NCBI GenBank assembly: GCA_018694835.1
Contig: JABHOG010000043.1
Coordinates: 1 to 47,432, forward strand
DNA length: 47,432 bases
Source of the DNA: Planctomycetota bacterium
GTDB lineage: Bacteria; Planctomycetota; UBA8108; UBA1146
Direction of reading: 5' to 3'
Shown: positions 25,478 through 34,705 of the stretch, piece by piece
Position numbering within the stretch: position 1 is the stretch's first letter
How the letters are laid out: the number at the start of each line of letters is the position of its first letter
The notes under the pieces: model-generated
What the model was told of the DNA's origin: nothing
The model's input: the letters and a program-made list of their open reading frames with translations, nothing else
Databases searched by the model: none
Translations under genes and position numbers: made by a program

Positions 25478-26557
25478 ATGCCTCGCATAGCCGTTGATGC
25501 CATGGGTGGGGACAGTGTGCCAGATGTTCCGGTTGCTGGGGCAGTGGAAGCAATGTCGAATCATCCTGAACTGTCCATCGTTCTCGTGGGCCCGACCGAT
25601 CAGATCGAGGCGGAATTATCGCATCTCGACCATGATTCGTCACGAATAGAGATCTCCCATACCGATGAGTGGGTCGCGATGGGCGAGTCGCCGGTCGAGG
25701 CGCTGCGGAACAAGCCCAACTCCTCCCTCTCCCTACTGGTCAAACTTCAGAAGGAAAATCTGGTCGATGGAATCTTCAGCGCCGGCAACACCGGTGCCAT
25801 GGTGGCCGCTTGTACCGTGCACCTGAAAATGCTGAAGGGGGTGCGTCGCCCAGCCATCGCTTTACCCCTGCCTCGAGGCGAAACACCGGTTCTGTTGTGT
25901 GACGGCGGGGCCAATGTCGAATGCCGTCCACTGCACTTGCTCCAGAATGCGATCATGGCCGATGCCATGCTGAGATGCGCATACTCGGTACCGTCTCCCA
26001 AGGTGGGCCTGCTCAATGTCGGGTCCGAGCGAGACAAGGGGCATACCCTGGCCAAGGAGACCTACCAGCTGCTGGAAGCGAGTGGCCTCGATTTCGCCGG
26101 AAACATCGAGGGGGGTGACATCTTCCATGCGGACGTGGATGTGGTGGTATGCGACGGATTTGTCGGGAATGTCGTTCTCAAGACTGCAGAAGGCTTTTCA
26201 GAATCTCTCTTCAATATCCTGGCCACTGAACTGGGGGGTGGACTCGCAGACCTCGGTACCGATGTGGCACCGCTCAAGGCATTGCTCAAGAGTGGATTAC
26301 AGAAAATCCGCAGTCGATTCGACTACTCCGAGTATGGCGGCGCTCCACTGCTGGGGCCGCGGGGAGTCTGTACCATCGGTCACGGACGTAGTGATCGGAA
26401 GGCGGTCGCCAACGCCCTCGACTGGACCGTTCGAATGATCGCGACCGGGGTCCAGCAGGAGTTGATTGATTCGATTGAGCGAGAGATGCAGCAACTGGAT
26501 CTGTCCACTGCGAATCCGAGTCGCATCAGCCAGACAGAGTCGCCCACCAGCCATTAG
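25478..26557 (+). CDS. plsX: Phosphate acyltransferase
   Basis: 359 residues from ATG 25478 behind GAGAAGAAG. The start IAVDAMGGDSVPDVPV and motifs FSAGNTGAMVAA, LPRGETPVLLCDGGANVE, LLNVGSERDKG, GNIEGGDIF and CDGFVGNVVLKTAEG are diagnostic. It makes acyl-phosphate from acyl-ACP for phospholipid synthesis. It is peripheral to the membrane. It sits between rpmF and fabD; the fabH gene often found here is absent. Confidence 0.96.
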   Translation: MPRIAVDAMGGDSVPDVPVAGAVEAMSNHPELSIVLVGPTDQIEAELSHLDHDSSRIEISHTDEWVAMGESPVEALRNKPNSSLSLLVKLQKENLVDGIFSAGNTGAMVAACTVHLKMLKGVRRPAIALPLPRGETPVLLCDGGANVECRPLHLLQNAIMADAMLRCAYSVPSPKVGLLNVGSERDKGHTLAKETYQLLEASGLDFAGNIEGGDIFHADVDVVVCDGFVGNVVLKTAEGFSESLFNILATELGGGLADLGTDVAPLKALLKSGLQKIRSRFDYSEYGGAPLLGPRGVCTIGHGRSDRKAVANALDWTVRMIATGVQQELIDSIEREMQQLDLSTANPSRISQTESPTSH

Positions 26558-26585
26558 TCTCCAGGCGACCGAGATGGGAGCCATC

Positions 26586-27557
26586 ATGACAGATCCTATC
26601 GAAGGACCATCCTCCCACCGTGCTTGGCTCTTTCCCGGACAAGGCAGCCAGTTCGTCGGAATGGCTGCGGATCTGGTCGAGGCTCATCCCGTCGCCCGAA
26701 CCGTCTTCGACATCGCGAGTTCAAAAATCGGAGAGGATTTACTCTCCATCTGCATCGAAGGTCCGCAATCACGCCTCAATCGGACCGAGATCAGTCAACC
26801 AGCCATCTTCACCGCATCGATGGCAGTGTTGAGGGTACTGGAACAATCGGCGGGCCCCTCGCTGTTGCGAGCCAACGCGACGGCGGGTCTTTCCCTTGGC
26901 GAGTACAGCTCGCTTGTTTTTGCAGGGGCACTACGCTTCGAGGATGCACTCGAGGTGGTGGTGGCGAGGGGGCAGGCGATGCAGCGCGCCTGTGATCAGG
27001 TCGAGGGGACGATGACGACCATCCTGGGTCTAGAACTGCCAGCAGTAAGGGAAGCGGTCGAGAGTGGCAAATCTGCCGGAATCGTGGCTGTGGCCAATTT
27101 CAACAGTTCCACCCAGTTCGTCATCAGTGGCGAGAGAACTGCAGTGGCCAGGGCTTCGGAGGCGGCGCGGGAACTGGGAGCCAGGCGCACCGTCGATCTG
27201 GAGGTAGCAGGGGCGTATCACTCTCCTCTGATGGCTCCGGCGACCCAGGAACTGGCTCCGATCCTCGACCGGTTGCCGATCTCTGCACCAAAGGTGGCTT
27301 TTTACCCCAATGTGCTGGCTCGGCCGGTGACCGATCCCGAGCAGATTCGCGAATGCCTGCTGAAACAGGTCGAGTCTTCGGTGCTGTGGGAGCCTACTAT
27401 CTCCGCACTGGTGGCGGAGGGCCTCGAAGAAGTGATAGAGCCGGGGCCGGGACGAGTCATTGCTGGCCTGGTGAAGCAAGTCGATCGTAAGGTGACCACT
27501 CGTTCCGTTCTCGGTCGAGAGAGTGTCGAGGAAATCCTGGAGGGAACCGTCTCATGA
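26586..27557 (+). CDS. fabD: Malonyl-CoA:ACP transacylase
   Basis: 323 residues from ATG 26586 with GGGAG 5 nt upstream. FPGQGSQFVGM opens the acyltransferase fold. The nucleophile is S103 in GLSLGEYSSL and the catalytic histidine is H212 in GAYHSPLM. It loads malonyl groups onto ACP. It overlaps fabG by ATGA. Confidence 0.96.
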   Translation: MTDPIEGPSSHRAWLFPGQGSQFVGMAADLVEAHPVARTVFDIASSKIGEDLLSICIEGPQSRLNRTEISQPAIFTASMAVLRVLEQSAGPSLLRANATAGLSLGEYSSLVFAGALRFEDALEVVVARGQAMQRACDQVEGTMTTILGLELPAVREAVESGKSAGIVAVANFNSSTQFVISGERTAVARASEAARELGARRTVDLEVAGAYHSPLMAPATQELAPILDRLPISAPKVAFYPNVLARPVTDPEQIRECLLKQVESSVLWEPTISALVAEGLEEVIEPGPGRVIAGLVKQVDRKVTTRSVLGRESVEEILEGTVS

Positions 27558-28288
27558 TGAAATTTACTGGCCGTAAGGTGATCGTGACTGGCGGAACAAG
27601 GGGGATCGGAAAGGCCATCGCTAGCGGATTTGCCGCGGCTGGAGCGCAAGTCATCCTGACCGGTCGGGACGCCACGAATGCGCAGTCGATTGCCGCTGAA
27701 CTGGACGGTGATGTGCAGGGGTTGGAACTCGATGTTGCCAGTGGAGAAAGCGTTCAGAAGTTTTTTACAGAGGCGCTGGATAGACTGGGTGGACTCGACA
27801 TCCTTGTGGCCAATGCGGGGATCACTCGAGACAAACTGGTCATGGCCCTCAAAGATGAAGACTGGGACGATGTGCTTGGCACCAATCTGCGCGGCGCATT
27901 CCTTTGCGCAAGAGAGGCGATCCGTCCGATGATTCGCAATCGTGGAGGACGGATTATCGGTGTGAGCAGTGTCATCGGCCTGACCGGAAATCCGGGTCAA
28001 GGAAACTATGCTGCGAGCAAAGCGGGACTGATCGGGCTGATAAAATCACTCGCCCAGGAGGTTGCCAGCAGGAATATCACCGTCAATGCGGTGGCCCCGG
28101 GAATGATTGAAACGGATATGTCGGCAGATCTGCCAGAGAAAGCTCGCGAGGCGATTGCCAGCAGGATTCCGGCAGGACGGGCAGGGAGTGCCCAGGAAGT
28201 GGCTTCTGCGGTGATGTTCCTGGCCAGCGATGATGCTTCCTATATCACGGGAGAGGTGCTGCGGGTCGATGGTGGCCTCGCCTGTTAA
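27554..28288 (+). CDS. fabG: 3-oxoacyl-ACP reductase
   Basis: 244 residues. SDR fold with the cofactor motif VTGGTRGIGKAIA, NAGITRD, and catalytic Y152 and K156 in GNYAASKAGL. The C-terminal GEVLRVDGGLAC is typical of FabG. It performs the NADPH-dependent reduction in fatty acid elongation. The start overlaps the fabD stop (ATGA), indicating coupling. A 166-bp gap with a small hairpin precedes acpP. Confidence 0.95.
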   Translation: MMKFTGRKVIVTGGTRGIGKAIASGFAAAGAQVILTGRDATNAQSIAAELDGDVQGLELDVASGESVQKFFTEALDRLGGLDILVANAGITRDKLVMALKDEDWDDVLGTNLRGAFLCAREAIRPMIRNRGGRIIGVSSVIGLTGNPGQGNYAASKAGLIGLIKSLAQEVASRNITVNAVAPGMIETDMSADLPEKAREAIASRIPAGRAGSAQEVASAVMFLASDDASYITGEVLRVDGGLAC

Positions 28289-28454
28289 GCCGCTGTTTTC
28301 AAACTATGCTGGACGATTGGTCGTAGGAGCCTAAAATCGTGGCGAATGCTCGGAGTGGCCTGGACCGATCGCAGAAGCGACGGGAGGCACTCCTGAATCG
28401 AGAGAAATCTGGATGGCCAGTCAACCAGGGCCATCCCCCAGAAGGAGGAACAGG

Positions 28455-28697
28455 ATGAGTGTCGGAGATCAGGTCATGGACATCATCGCAGAGAAACTCG
28501 ATGTAGCCCGGGATAAGGTCAAGGCGGAAGCGGTTCTTCAAACGGACCTGGGTGCAGATAGCCTCGACATCGTGGAACTACTGATGCATCTGGAAGACAA
28601 CTTTGGTATCAAGATTCCCGATGAAGATGCAGAGAAGTTGAAGACGGTCGGGGATGCCATTGCTTACATCGAGGCCAGCACTCCAGTCAAGGAGTAG
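28455..28697 (+). CDS. acpP: Acyl carrier protein
   Basis: 80 residues from ATG 28455, behind AAGGAGGA; an earlier in-frame start at 28413 would add an Arg/Pro-rich stretch that is not part of the family. The phosphopantetheine attachment serine is S36 in [13 protein letters not shown]. The protein is acidic and helical as expected. It carries the growing acyl chain for the neighbouring FabD, FabG and FabF. Confidence 0.96.
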   Translation: MSVGDQVMDIIAEKLDVARDKVKAEAVLQTDLGADSLDIVELLMHLEDNFGIKIPDEDAEKLKTVGDAIAYIEASTPVKE

Positions 28698-28722
28698 GCA
28701 CCTTCCCGGAGGGTCTTCATAA

Positions 28723-29964
28723 ATGAGCAGGATCAGGGTCGTGATCACAGGGATCGGAGTCGTATCTCCGATCGGAAATGATCTCGCCACCTTCTGGAAT
28801 GGAATCCTCGAAGGGCGTAATGGGGTCGGTCCCATCACGCGTTTCGATGCTTCCGAGTTTCGTACTCGCTTTGCCATGGAGGTGAAGGATTTCGACCCCG
28901 AAACCCGGGTGAGTCGAAAGACACTTCGCTTGCTCGATCGTTTCGCACAGTTCGCTGTGGTCGCCGCAGGCGAGGCGATGGAAGATAGCGGACTCGATCC
29001 CTCCGGCGATCCGATTCGCTACGGAGTCATCACCGGTTCCGGAATTGGCGGACTCGGTGAGATTGAACTCCAACACAAGCAATTCCTCGAGCGCGGGCCG
29101 AGTCGCATCTCTCCCTACTTTGTCCCGAAGATGATGATGAACGCCGCTTCAGGGCATATCGCCATCCAGCATGGTCTCAAAGGATCCAACTTCGCCACCG
29201 TCTCCGCCTGCGCATCCAGTCAACATGCTCTGGGAGTGGCACTGGGTACGATTCGATCGGGGCGGTGCGATGCAGTACTGGCCGGCGGCAGTGAGGCTGC
29301 CATCACGACCCTCGGGGTCGGTGGCTTCTGCTCGCTCAAGGCGATGTCTTCACGAAACGATGATTACACCACTGCGATGAGGCCCTTCCAGGCGAGCCGA
29401 GATGGCTTCGTCATGGGTGAGGGCGGTGCGATCTTCGTATTCGAGGAACTCGAGCATGCTCGCAAGAGAGGTGCTCAGATCTACTGTGAAGTCCTCGGAT
29501 TCGGTTCGACCGATGATGCTCATCACATCACCGCTCCCGATCCGGATGCGCCGATGGCCATCGCGGCGATGCGCAGTGCTCTGGATCATGCAGGAGTAAA
29601 TATTGAGCAGGTGGATTACATCAATGCTCATGGCACCTCGACTCAACTCAACGACAAGATGGAGATGCGCGCCATTCGCGAGCTGTTTGGCGAACACGCC
29701 GATCACCTGATGGTGAGTTCGACCAAATCTCAAGTGGGGCACTTGCTCGGGGCTTCTGGAGCGGTGGAACTTGCAGCGATTGCCGTGGGAATCCGCGAAG
29801 GCGTGGTACCTGCGACCATCAACCAGGTGGACCCGGATCCAGAGTGTGATCTGGATTCAGTTCCGAATGAACCGAGGGAGGCGCCGATCCGGGTGGCCAT
29901 CTCGAACTCATTTGGATTTGGTGGGCACGATGCCTGTCTTTGTCTTGGAAAATTTGAAGACTGA
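28723..29964 (+). CDS. fabF: Beta-ketoacyl-ACP synthase II
   Basis: 413 residues. The thiolase-fold Cys-His-His triad is C163 (VSACASSQHA), H303 (INAHGTST) and H340 (SQVGHLLGASGA). The start VVITGIGVVSPIGND and the ending SNSFGFGGHDACL fit FabF. It condenses malonyl-ACP with acyl-ACP. It lies 25 bp after acpP and closes the plsX-to-fabF cluster. Confidence 0.96.
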   Translation: MSRIRVVITGIGVVSPIGNDLATFWNGILEGRNGVGPITRFDASEFRTRFAMEVKDFDPETRVSRKTLRLLDRFAQFAVVAAGEAMEDSGLDPSGDPIRYGVITGSGIGGLGEIELQHKQFLERGPSRISPYFVPKMMMNAASGHIAIQHGLKGSNFATVSACASSQHALGVALGTIRSGRCDAVLAGGSEAAITTLGVGGFCSLKAMSSRNDDYTTAMRPFQASRDGFVMGEGGAIFVFEELEHARKRGAQIYCEVLGFGSTDDAHHITAPDPDAPMAIAAMRSALDHAGVNIEQVDYINAHGTSTQLNDKMEMRAIRELFGEHADHLMVSSTKSQVGHLLGASGAVELAAIAVGIREGVVPATINQVDPDPECDLDSVPNEPREAPIRVAISNSFGFGGHDACLCLGKFED

Positions 29965-30015
29965 TCCTGAAACGACGTAACTTCTCCATCGGCCCCTCCG
30001 AAAGGACATCTAACA

Positions 30016-30969
30016 ATGACCGACTCCACCAAGAAGGTATTGATCTCTGATCCGCTCCCTGCGGAAACTCGAGCGATTCTCGAGAGAGCTGGCCTCGAAG
30101 TAGTCGAGGGAGCCGAACAGATTGAAGCTCATCTCGGTAGCATATCTGGCTGGATCCTGCGCTCTGGCAGCAAGATCACCGCTGAGATACTCGATCAAGC
30201 CAAGGAGTTGAAGTGCATCTGCCGTGCGGGTGCGGGTGTCGACAATATCGATTGCGATGCCGCAGCGGAGCGTGGGGTTCTGGTGATGAATACGCCCTCT
30301 GCAAATTCTAATGCCGCTGCGGAACATGCACTGGGCATGATGTTTGCGATGGCCAGAAACATTCCCCAGGGTCATGGGGGCATGGCCAATGGTGAATGGG
30401 GTCGCAAGGCTCTGGTCGGAATCGAACTCGAAGGTAAAACCCTGGTGGTGCTCGGTCTGGGAAAGATAGGCCAGAGGGTTTGCCGCAAGGCGAGTGCCCT
30501 TGGCATGTCGGTGATCGGGTGTGATCCCTTTGTCAGTGCCGCCGATGCCAGCGCTTGCGGTGCAGAACTGGTGGAACTCGATGATGCGCTGATTCGAGCG
30601 GACTTCATATCGCTCCATCCGCCACTCAATGAATCCACTCTTGGCATGGTCAATCATCAGTTCATCGGTCGCTGCAAGGATGGCGTGAGGATCGTAAACG
30701 TCAGCCGTGGACCGGTGATCGATGAGGCATCACTGCTCGCTGGACTGGAGAGCGGCAAGGTGGCTGGCGCAGCCCTGGACGTCTTCGCCGAGGAGCCTCC
30801 GGTGGCGGATCATCCTTTCCGTACTCACCCGAAGATTATTTGCACTCCGCACCTGGGGGCCTCGACGGTCGAAGCACAGGACAATGTCGGAACCCAATCC
30901 GCCCATCAGGTGGTCGGGTTCCTGACGGAGTCGCGCATCGAGCACGCAGTCAACGCACCCGGTATATAG
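30016..30969 (+). CDS. D-2-hydroxyacid dehydrogenase, SerA-like, without regulatory domain
   Basis: 317 residues. The NAD-binding motif is VLGLGKIGQRVCRKA, and the catalytic Arg, Glu and His lie in NVSRGPVIDEASL, FAEEPP and CTPHLGASTVEAQ. The CRAGAGVDNID segment and the AxSTVEAQ tail are most like D-3-phosphoglycerate dehydrogenase (first step of serine synthesis). The ACT and intervening domains of long SerA are missing, so allosteric control by serine is not expected. Another 2-hydroxyacid substrate is possible. It begins 51 bp after fabF. Confidence 0.85.
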   Translation: MTDSTKKVLISDPLPAETRAILERAGLEVVEGAEQIEAHLGSISGWILRSGSKITAEILDQAKELKCICRAGAGVDNIDCDAAAERGVLVMNTPSANSNAAAEHALGMMFAMARNIPQGHGGMANGEWGRKALVGIELEGKTLVVLGLGKIGQRVCRKASALGMSVIGCDPFVSAADASACGAELVELDDALIRADFISLHPPLNESTLGMVNHQFIGRCKDGVRIVNVSRGPVIDEASLLAGLESGKVAGAALDVFAEEPPVADHPFRTHPKIICTPHLGASTVEAQDNVGTQSAHQVVGFLTESRIEHAVNAPGI

Positions 30970-31077
30970 CGACCGCAGATTCGATCCTGGAGTCGAGCAG
31001 AGCAGCAGCGATTCGACTAAAGTGGCGCTGAATCTTGCTCTTGAAGATGACGGATGAATGCCGGTAGGGCTCGAGGT

Positions 31078-31752
31078 TCAGTCCTCTTGCCGCGGAGAAT
31101 GGCTCTCGCTGGGCCAGCGAGGCTCGCTCATCTTTCCCGCTTGAGCGGGGTACAGTTCCTCGAATCTTCGAAGCACGCTGAGGGCGTCCTCCGGCCTCTT
31201 CTGGGGCACCGAGATGATCCGAGCGATGGTCCAGAGGACATGAGCATGGGCTTCGCCGGGGGAGAGAATCTCGTCGAGTAGATGGGCGTGGTAGAGCGCC
31301 ATCGAGTCATCCTTGGCGGCGAGCGCCAGTTCCAGTGCCTTGAGTTGCAGGATCGGTTCCATTGGTTTCGATCGCAACTGTCGCTGGACCTCAGCGAGGC
31401 GGGTTCGCATCTGTTCGGGGGAGCCGGATCCAGCGGCTGACCGCCAGCGCCACAGGAAAGGACTCATATCGAGGTGTTTCTGGCCATCCCTGGCTGCGAT
31501 TCGGAAGGTCGCCGGGAGCAGAAATAGCAGTGCCGATCCTCCCAGTGCCAACGTCACCAGGAACGGAATTTTCAGGTACAGAAGGATGGCACAGAGCAGC
31601 GCAAAACTACCGATGATGGCAGCCAGGAACAAACCGATGATGCCACGATTTCGAACCAGTCCCGGTGCAGTATCGAGAATCAGTAGTACGACCATCCCGA
31701 ACATGGCGCACAGCAGGGTAGGAGTCAGGGCTAGACCGATCGACGCAAGCAA
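31078..31752 (-). CDS. Three-helix membrane protein with cytoplasmic helical tail, unknown function
   Basis: 224 residues from TTG 31752, with GGAGG 4 nt upstream. Three hydrophobic segments lie at about 7-27, 38-60 and 63-80. They are followed by a soluble TPR-like helical region (about 105-205: LAEVQRQLRSKPMEPILQLK, LELALAAKDDSMALYHAHLL). No family recognised. It lies 101 bp downstream of purF and converges on the SerA-like gene. Confidence 0.7.
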   Translation of the reverse strand: MLASIGLALTPTLLCAMFGMVVLLILDTAPGLVRNRGIIGLFLAAIIGSFALLCAILLYLKIPFLVTLALGGSALLFLLPATFRIAARDGQKHLDMSPFLWRWRSAAGSGSPEQMRTRLAEVQRQLRSKPMEPILQLKALELALAAKDDSMALYHAHLLDEILSPGEAHAHVLWTIARIISVPQKRPEDALSVLRRFEELYPAQAGKMSEPRWPSESHSPRQED

Positions 31753-31853
31753 TGGACCTCCGAGGCAGGGGATCGTCGATCTTCAACGTCTTGATCCGGT
31801 TCAGATAAGAACGCGGATGACTGGATCGGATACAGGTCCCCCATGTTTGGATT

Positions 31854-33347
31854 CTATCCAGGTTCGCCGACCGTGTCTGCTTCGGTAGAACTCTGAAGTT
31901 TTTGAATTTGAAGTCTGGCCTGTTCGATCTCGGAGAGCGTCTCTGAAGTGACATCTGCTGTGGGGTACTGACCGTCGAAGCAAGCGGCACAGTAATGCAG
32001 GTTTGACCCGGAGTTCTTGATCGACAGGCGCAGGTCACTGATTTCTTGATAGATCACAGCGTCGGCACCCAGCTTCTCAGCGATCTCTTCGTGAGTACGA
32101 TCTCTTGCGATCAGTTCCGCTCGAGTTGACATGTCGACACCGTATACGCAGGTGTTATTGACCGGGGGAGAGCAGGAAGCGAAATAAACCTTCTTGGCTC
32201 CCGCCGCTCTGGCCAGTTCGACGATCTGTTTTGAAGTGTTTCCTCGTACGATACTGTCGTCGACCAGCAGAACATCCTTGCCCTTGAATTCGCTCTGGAT
32301 TGCATTCAACTTGCGGCGAACGCTGGAAGTTCGTTCACCCTGGCCCGGCATGATGAAGGTCCTGCCGATGTATCGGTTCTTGACCAGTCCTTCCCGGTAT
32401 TCGATGCCCAGTTCTCTCGCCATCGTGCTGGCTGAGGTACAAGAACTGTCTGGTACTGGGATTACGACATCCGCACTCAGCCCACTCTGGCGCCACTTCT
32501 TGGCCAGTTGGATTCCGAAATTTCTTCGCGCCTGATAGACGCTGACATCGTCGATGACACTATCCGGGCGAGCGAAGTAGACATGTTCAAAGATGCAGGG
32601 ATTGTGCTCATGGGCGAATAACGTCCGTCGTAGAGGAGGCTGGTCAGGGCGGAAGATCACGGCTTCGCCAGGGCCTATGTTTTGAATGTCTCCATAGCCG
32701 AGAATCTCCAGTGCAATGTTCTCGGAAGCACAAGCCCAGCTCTCGCTGCCATCCTTTGCGATTCTACTTCCCATCAGAAGTGGTCGAATTCCATGAGGGT
32801 CTCTGAAGGCGACCATTCCCAAGCGCGCCACCAGGCTGATTACCGAATAGGCTCCCTTGACTCGCCTCAAAACATTCTCGAGCGCTTCGAATGTAGTTTC
32901 AGGCTCGGGGTCGACGCCACCGAGCGCTCCCAGTTCGGCCGCAAAAGTGGCGAGGATCAATTCCACATCACAACTGGAATTGAGAATGGTGCGTTTTTCA
33001 CTTTTCAACCAATCGGTCAACTCTACGGCATTGGTGACATTGCCATTGTGTGCCATGGCGATTCCGTAGGGATAATGAACTTGAAACGGTTGGGCGTCTT
33101 CGTTACTGGATCCGCCAAAGGTGGGGTAGCGAACCTGGCCGATACTCCATGTGCCGGTCAGTCGTTCGATGTTCTTGGCACGAAAGATGTCGCGAACCAG
33201 TCCATTACCTTTCTTGAGATGAAACCGATCGTCATAGCTGACGATTCCGGCCGAGTCCTGTCCTCGATGCTGAAGGCACACGAGGGCCTCGTAGACCTCG
33301 TGACAGACGGTTGGATTGGATCCGATCGAACCGTAGAAGCCACACAT
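31854..33347 (-). CDS. purF: Amidophosphoribosyltransferase
   Basis: 497 residues from ATG 33347 (MCGFYGSIG), so the catalytic N-terminal cysteine is exposed after Met removal. GAGGAG lies 5 nt upstream. The Ntn glutaminase domain shows LQHRGQDSAGI, RYPTFGGSSNEDAQPF and AHNGNVTNA. The phosphoribosyltransferase domain has the PRPP-loop VLLVDDSIVRGNTSK. There is no long propeptide. Conserved cysteines (ASCSPP, YCAACFDG) match the iron-sulfur-type enzymes of Bacillus and plants. It commits PRPP to purine synthesis. Confidence 0.96.
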   Translation of the reverse strand: MCGFYGSIGSNPTVCHEVYEALVCLQHRGQDSAGIVSYDDRFHLKKGNGLVRDIFRAKNIERLTGTWSIGQVRYPTFGGSSNEDAQPFQVHYPYGIAMAHNGNVTNAVELTDWLKSEKRTILNSSCDVELILATFAAELGALGGVDPEPETTFEALENVLRRVKGAYSVISLVARLGMVAFRDPHGIRPLLMGSRIAKDGSESWACASENIALEILGYGDIQNIGPGEAVIFRPDQPPLRRTLFAHEHNPCIFEHVYFARPDSVIDDVSVYQARRNFGIQLAKKWRQSGLSADVVIPVPDSSCTSASTMARELGIEYREGLVKNRYIGRTFIMPGQGERTSSVRRKLNAIQSEFKGKDVLLVDDSIVRGNTSKQIVELARAAGAKKVYFASCSPPVNNTCVYGVDMSTRAELIARDRTHEEIAEKLGADAVIYQEISDLRLSIKNSGSNLHYCAACFDGQYPTADVTSETLSEIEQARLQIQKLQSSTEADTVGEPG

Positions 33348-33850
33348 GAGCACTCCTCTGGAGGGGGATCGGGTCGGGGAATCCGAACGATACCGCCAAG
33401 ATTCGGAGGATATCTTCTCATCCGGGCTCTGACGAGGTTCTCTGTCCAGTTGGCACGATTTCAGATGAGATGGCATTCTACCTTGGTAGGCGGCTCTCCC
33501 GCCTGGCCACCAGGGGGCCTGCCCCCGCAGACGAGAATTTGAAATCAGGCAGCCGGAGTGTCGTTGTTTGGTGTGCTGGAAGAGGAAAAGGCCGGCTGTC
33601 TGAACTTTCTCGCTGAGCTGGAGATCATGGGGATATCACCCATTCTCCCCCTTACTTACCATCCCTGGCGGGTGACCGGGTAACCGTGGTGTGGTGATCC
33701 CCGGTCTCCCGCCTCCTTTTGATGCCACTTCGACGACCTCGGGAACTGGACTTCTCTCTGCTGCGTTTTGTAGCAGTAGAGGAGAGTTGGCAATAAAATG
33801 GCCACCTTGCTCCAGTCAGAGACCATCGATCGTCGGAGAGGCCGCCCAAA
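33348..33850. other. Divergent intergenic region between purF and the phosphotransferase/NtrC pair
   Basis: No supportable gene in 503 bp. It must hold the purF promoter (leftward) and that of the two-gene signalling unit (rightward). GC-rich inverted repeats lie near 33494-33530, and one strong hairpin at 33667-33713. I found no convincing sigma-54 -24/-12 element. Confidence 0.55.
33667..33713. promoter_or_regulatory. Long GC-rich hairpin in the purF-phosphotransferase intergenic region
   Basis: GGCGGG-T-GACCGGG (33667-33680) pairs with CCCGGTC-T-CCCGCC (33700-33713), with a single mismatch. The loop is about 19 nt. TCCTTTT follows on the plus strand, terminator-like, although no rightward gene lies upstream. 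On the minus strand it could be part of a purF leader. Confidence 0.5.
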
Positions 33851-34705
33851 TTGCTGAAATTGTTCCCCCAGTCCCCATCTTCCTCCGATGCCCAGCACTG
33901 GGCACTGTGGGGGCTCGACTCCAGAAGTCGCCTGGCAGCCTCCGATGGCTTCCAGGAGGCGCTGGAGCTCTGTACTAGCGAACCGATCCTGGCCGAGGTT
34001 CTCGACCAGCACTGGGGCCAGGGGCCCGACCAGAAGGAGGACCGCAGCTGGCGGTTGTCTGATGATCAGAGCCTCAAAGTTTGCTGGATCCAGGAAAACT
34101 CCCAGTCCGGGGCGATGCTGCTGTTGCAGATGCAAACGAACAAGTCCGCTGCGCAGCGCTCGGTCTCCCGGGAAGAGCTGGTCTCCCAGTTGCTGATGCT
34201 GTTGTTGCCTCGATTCCTCCACCAGTTGAAGAACCACTATTCCGTGGTTCAAAACAGCGAGGAAATCCGTCAGATGGCAATGCTGTCGGCGGATACCGCA
34301 ATGATCGAACGCTGTCACGAACTGGGATTGAAGGGGGTCCAGCGATCGGCCGCACTGCTGGATTCCATCGTATCCCTCCATGGTATGGAGTTCGATTCGA
34401 TCTGGCAGGCTTACCTCTCTAGATTTCAAGCAGCAAAAATTGTTCTGGAGATCGATGGAGAGGTGCCGACCGGGGACCTGTGGATTGCCGCACTCGTCAT
34501 CTCCCTTGAGTTTGCTCGTCCTCAGTTGCCACCAGAATCTGCACTGAGGATTTCATGCGAAAAAAATGTGATTCAAGTCCACGTGGAGGGATTGAAGTCG
34601 ATCAATATTCCTCCAGTTCAAGATGGTTTCTTCGAGGAGTTCTTTAATTTCAAGACTGAAGGAGTGGGTTGGGTTGTCACCCGCCGAGAAGGGGAATCTT
34701 CATGA
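33851..34705 (+). CDS. ChpT-like histidine phosphotransferase / degenerate histidine kinase
   Basis: 284 residues from TTG 33851 (GGAGAGG about 9 nt upstream; start uncertain). Residues about 110-175 form a DHp-like helical hairpin with a candidate phospho-accepting H124 in LLPRFLHQLKNHYSVVQNS. The region after it (about 180-280) has the strand-helix order of a HATPase fold but lacks the N box, DxG and G2 motifs needed to bind ATP. This matches the design of ChpT or Spo0B: a phosphotransferase derived from a kinase. The stop overlaps the start of the NtrC-type regulator as ATGA (34702-34705), making that protein its probable partner (inference). Confidence 0.7.
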   Translation: MLKLFPQSPSSSDAQHWALWGLDSRSRLAASDGFQEALELCTSEPILAEVLDQHWGQGPDQKEDRSWRLSDDQSLKVCWIQENSQSGAMLLLQMQTNKSAAQRSVSREELVSQLLMLLLPRFLHQLKNHYSVVQNSEEIRQMAMLSADTAMIERCHELGLKGVQRSAALLDSIVSLHGMEFDSIWQAYLSRFQAAKIVLEIDGEVPTGDLWIAALVISLEFARPQLPPESALRISCEKNVIQVHVEGLKSINIPPVQDGFFEEFFNFKTEGVGWVVTRREGESS

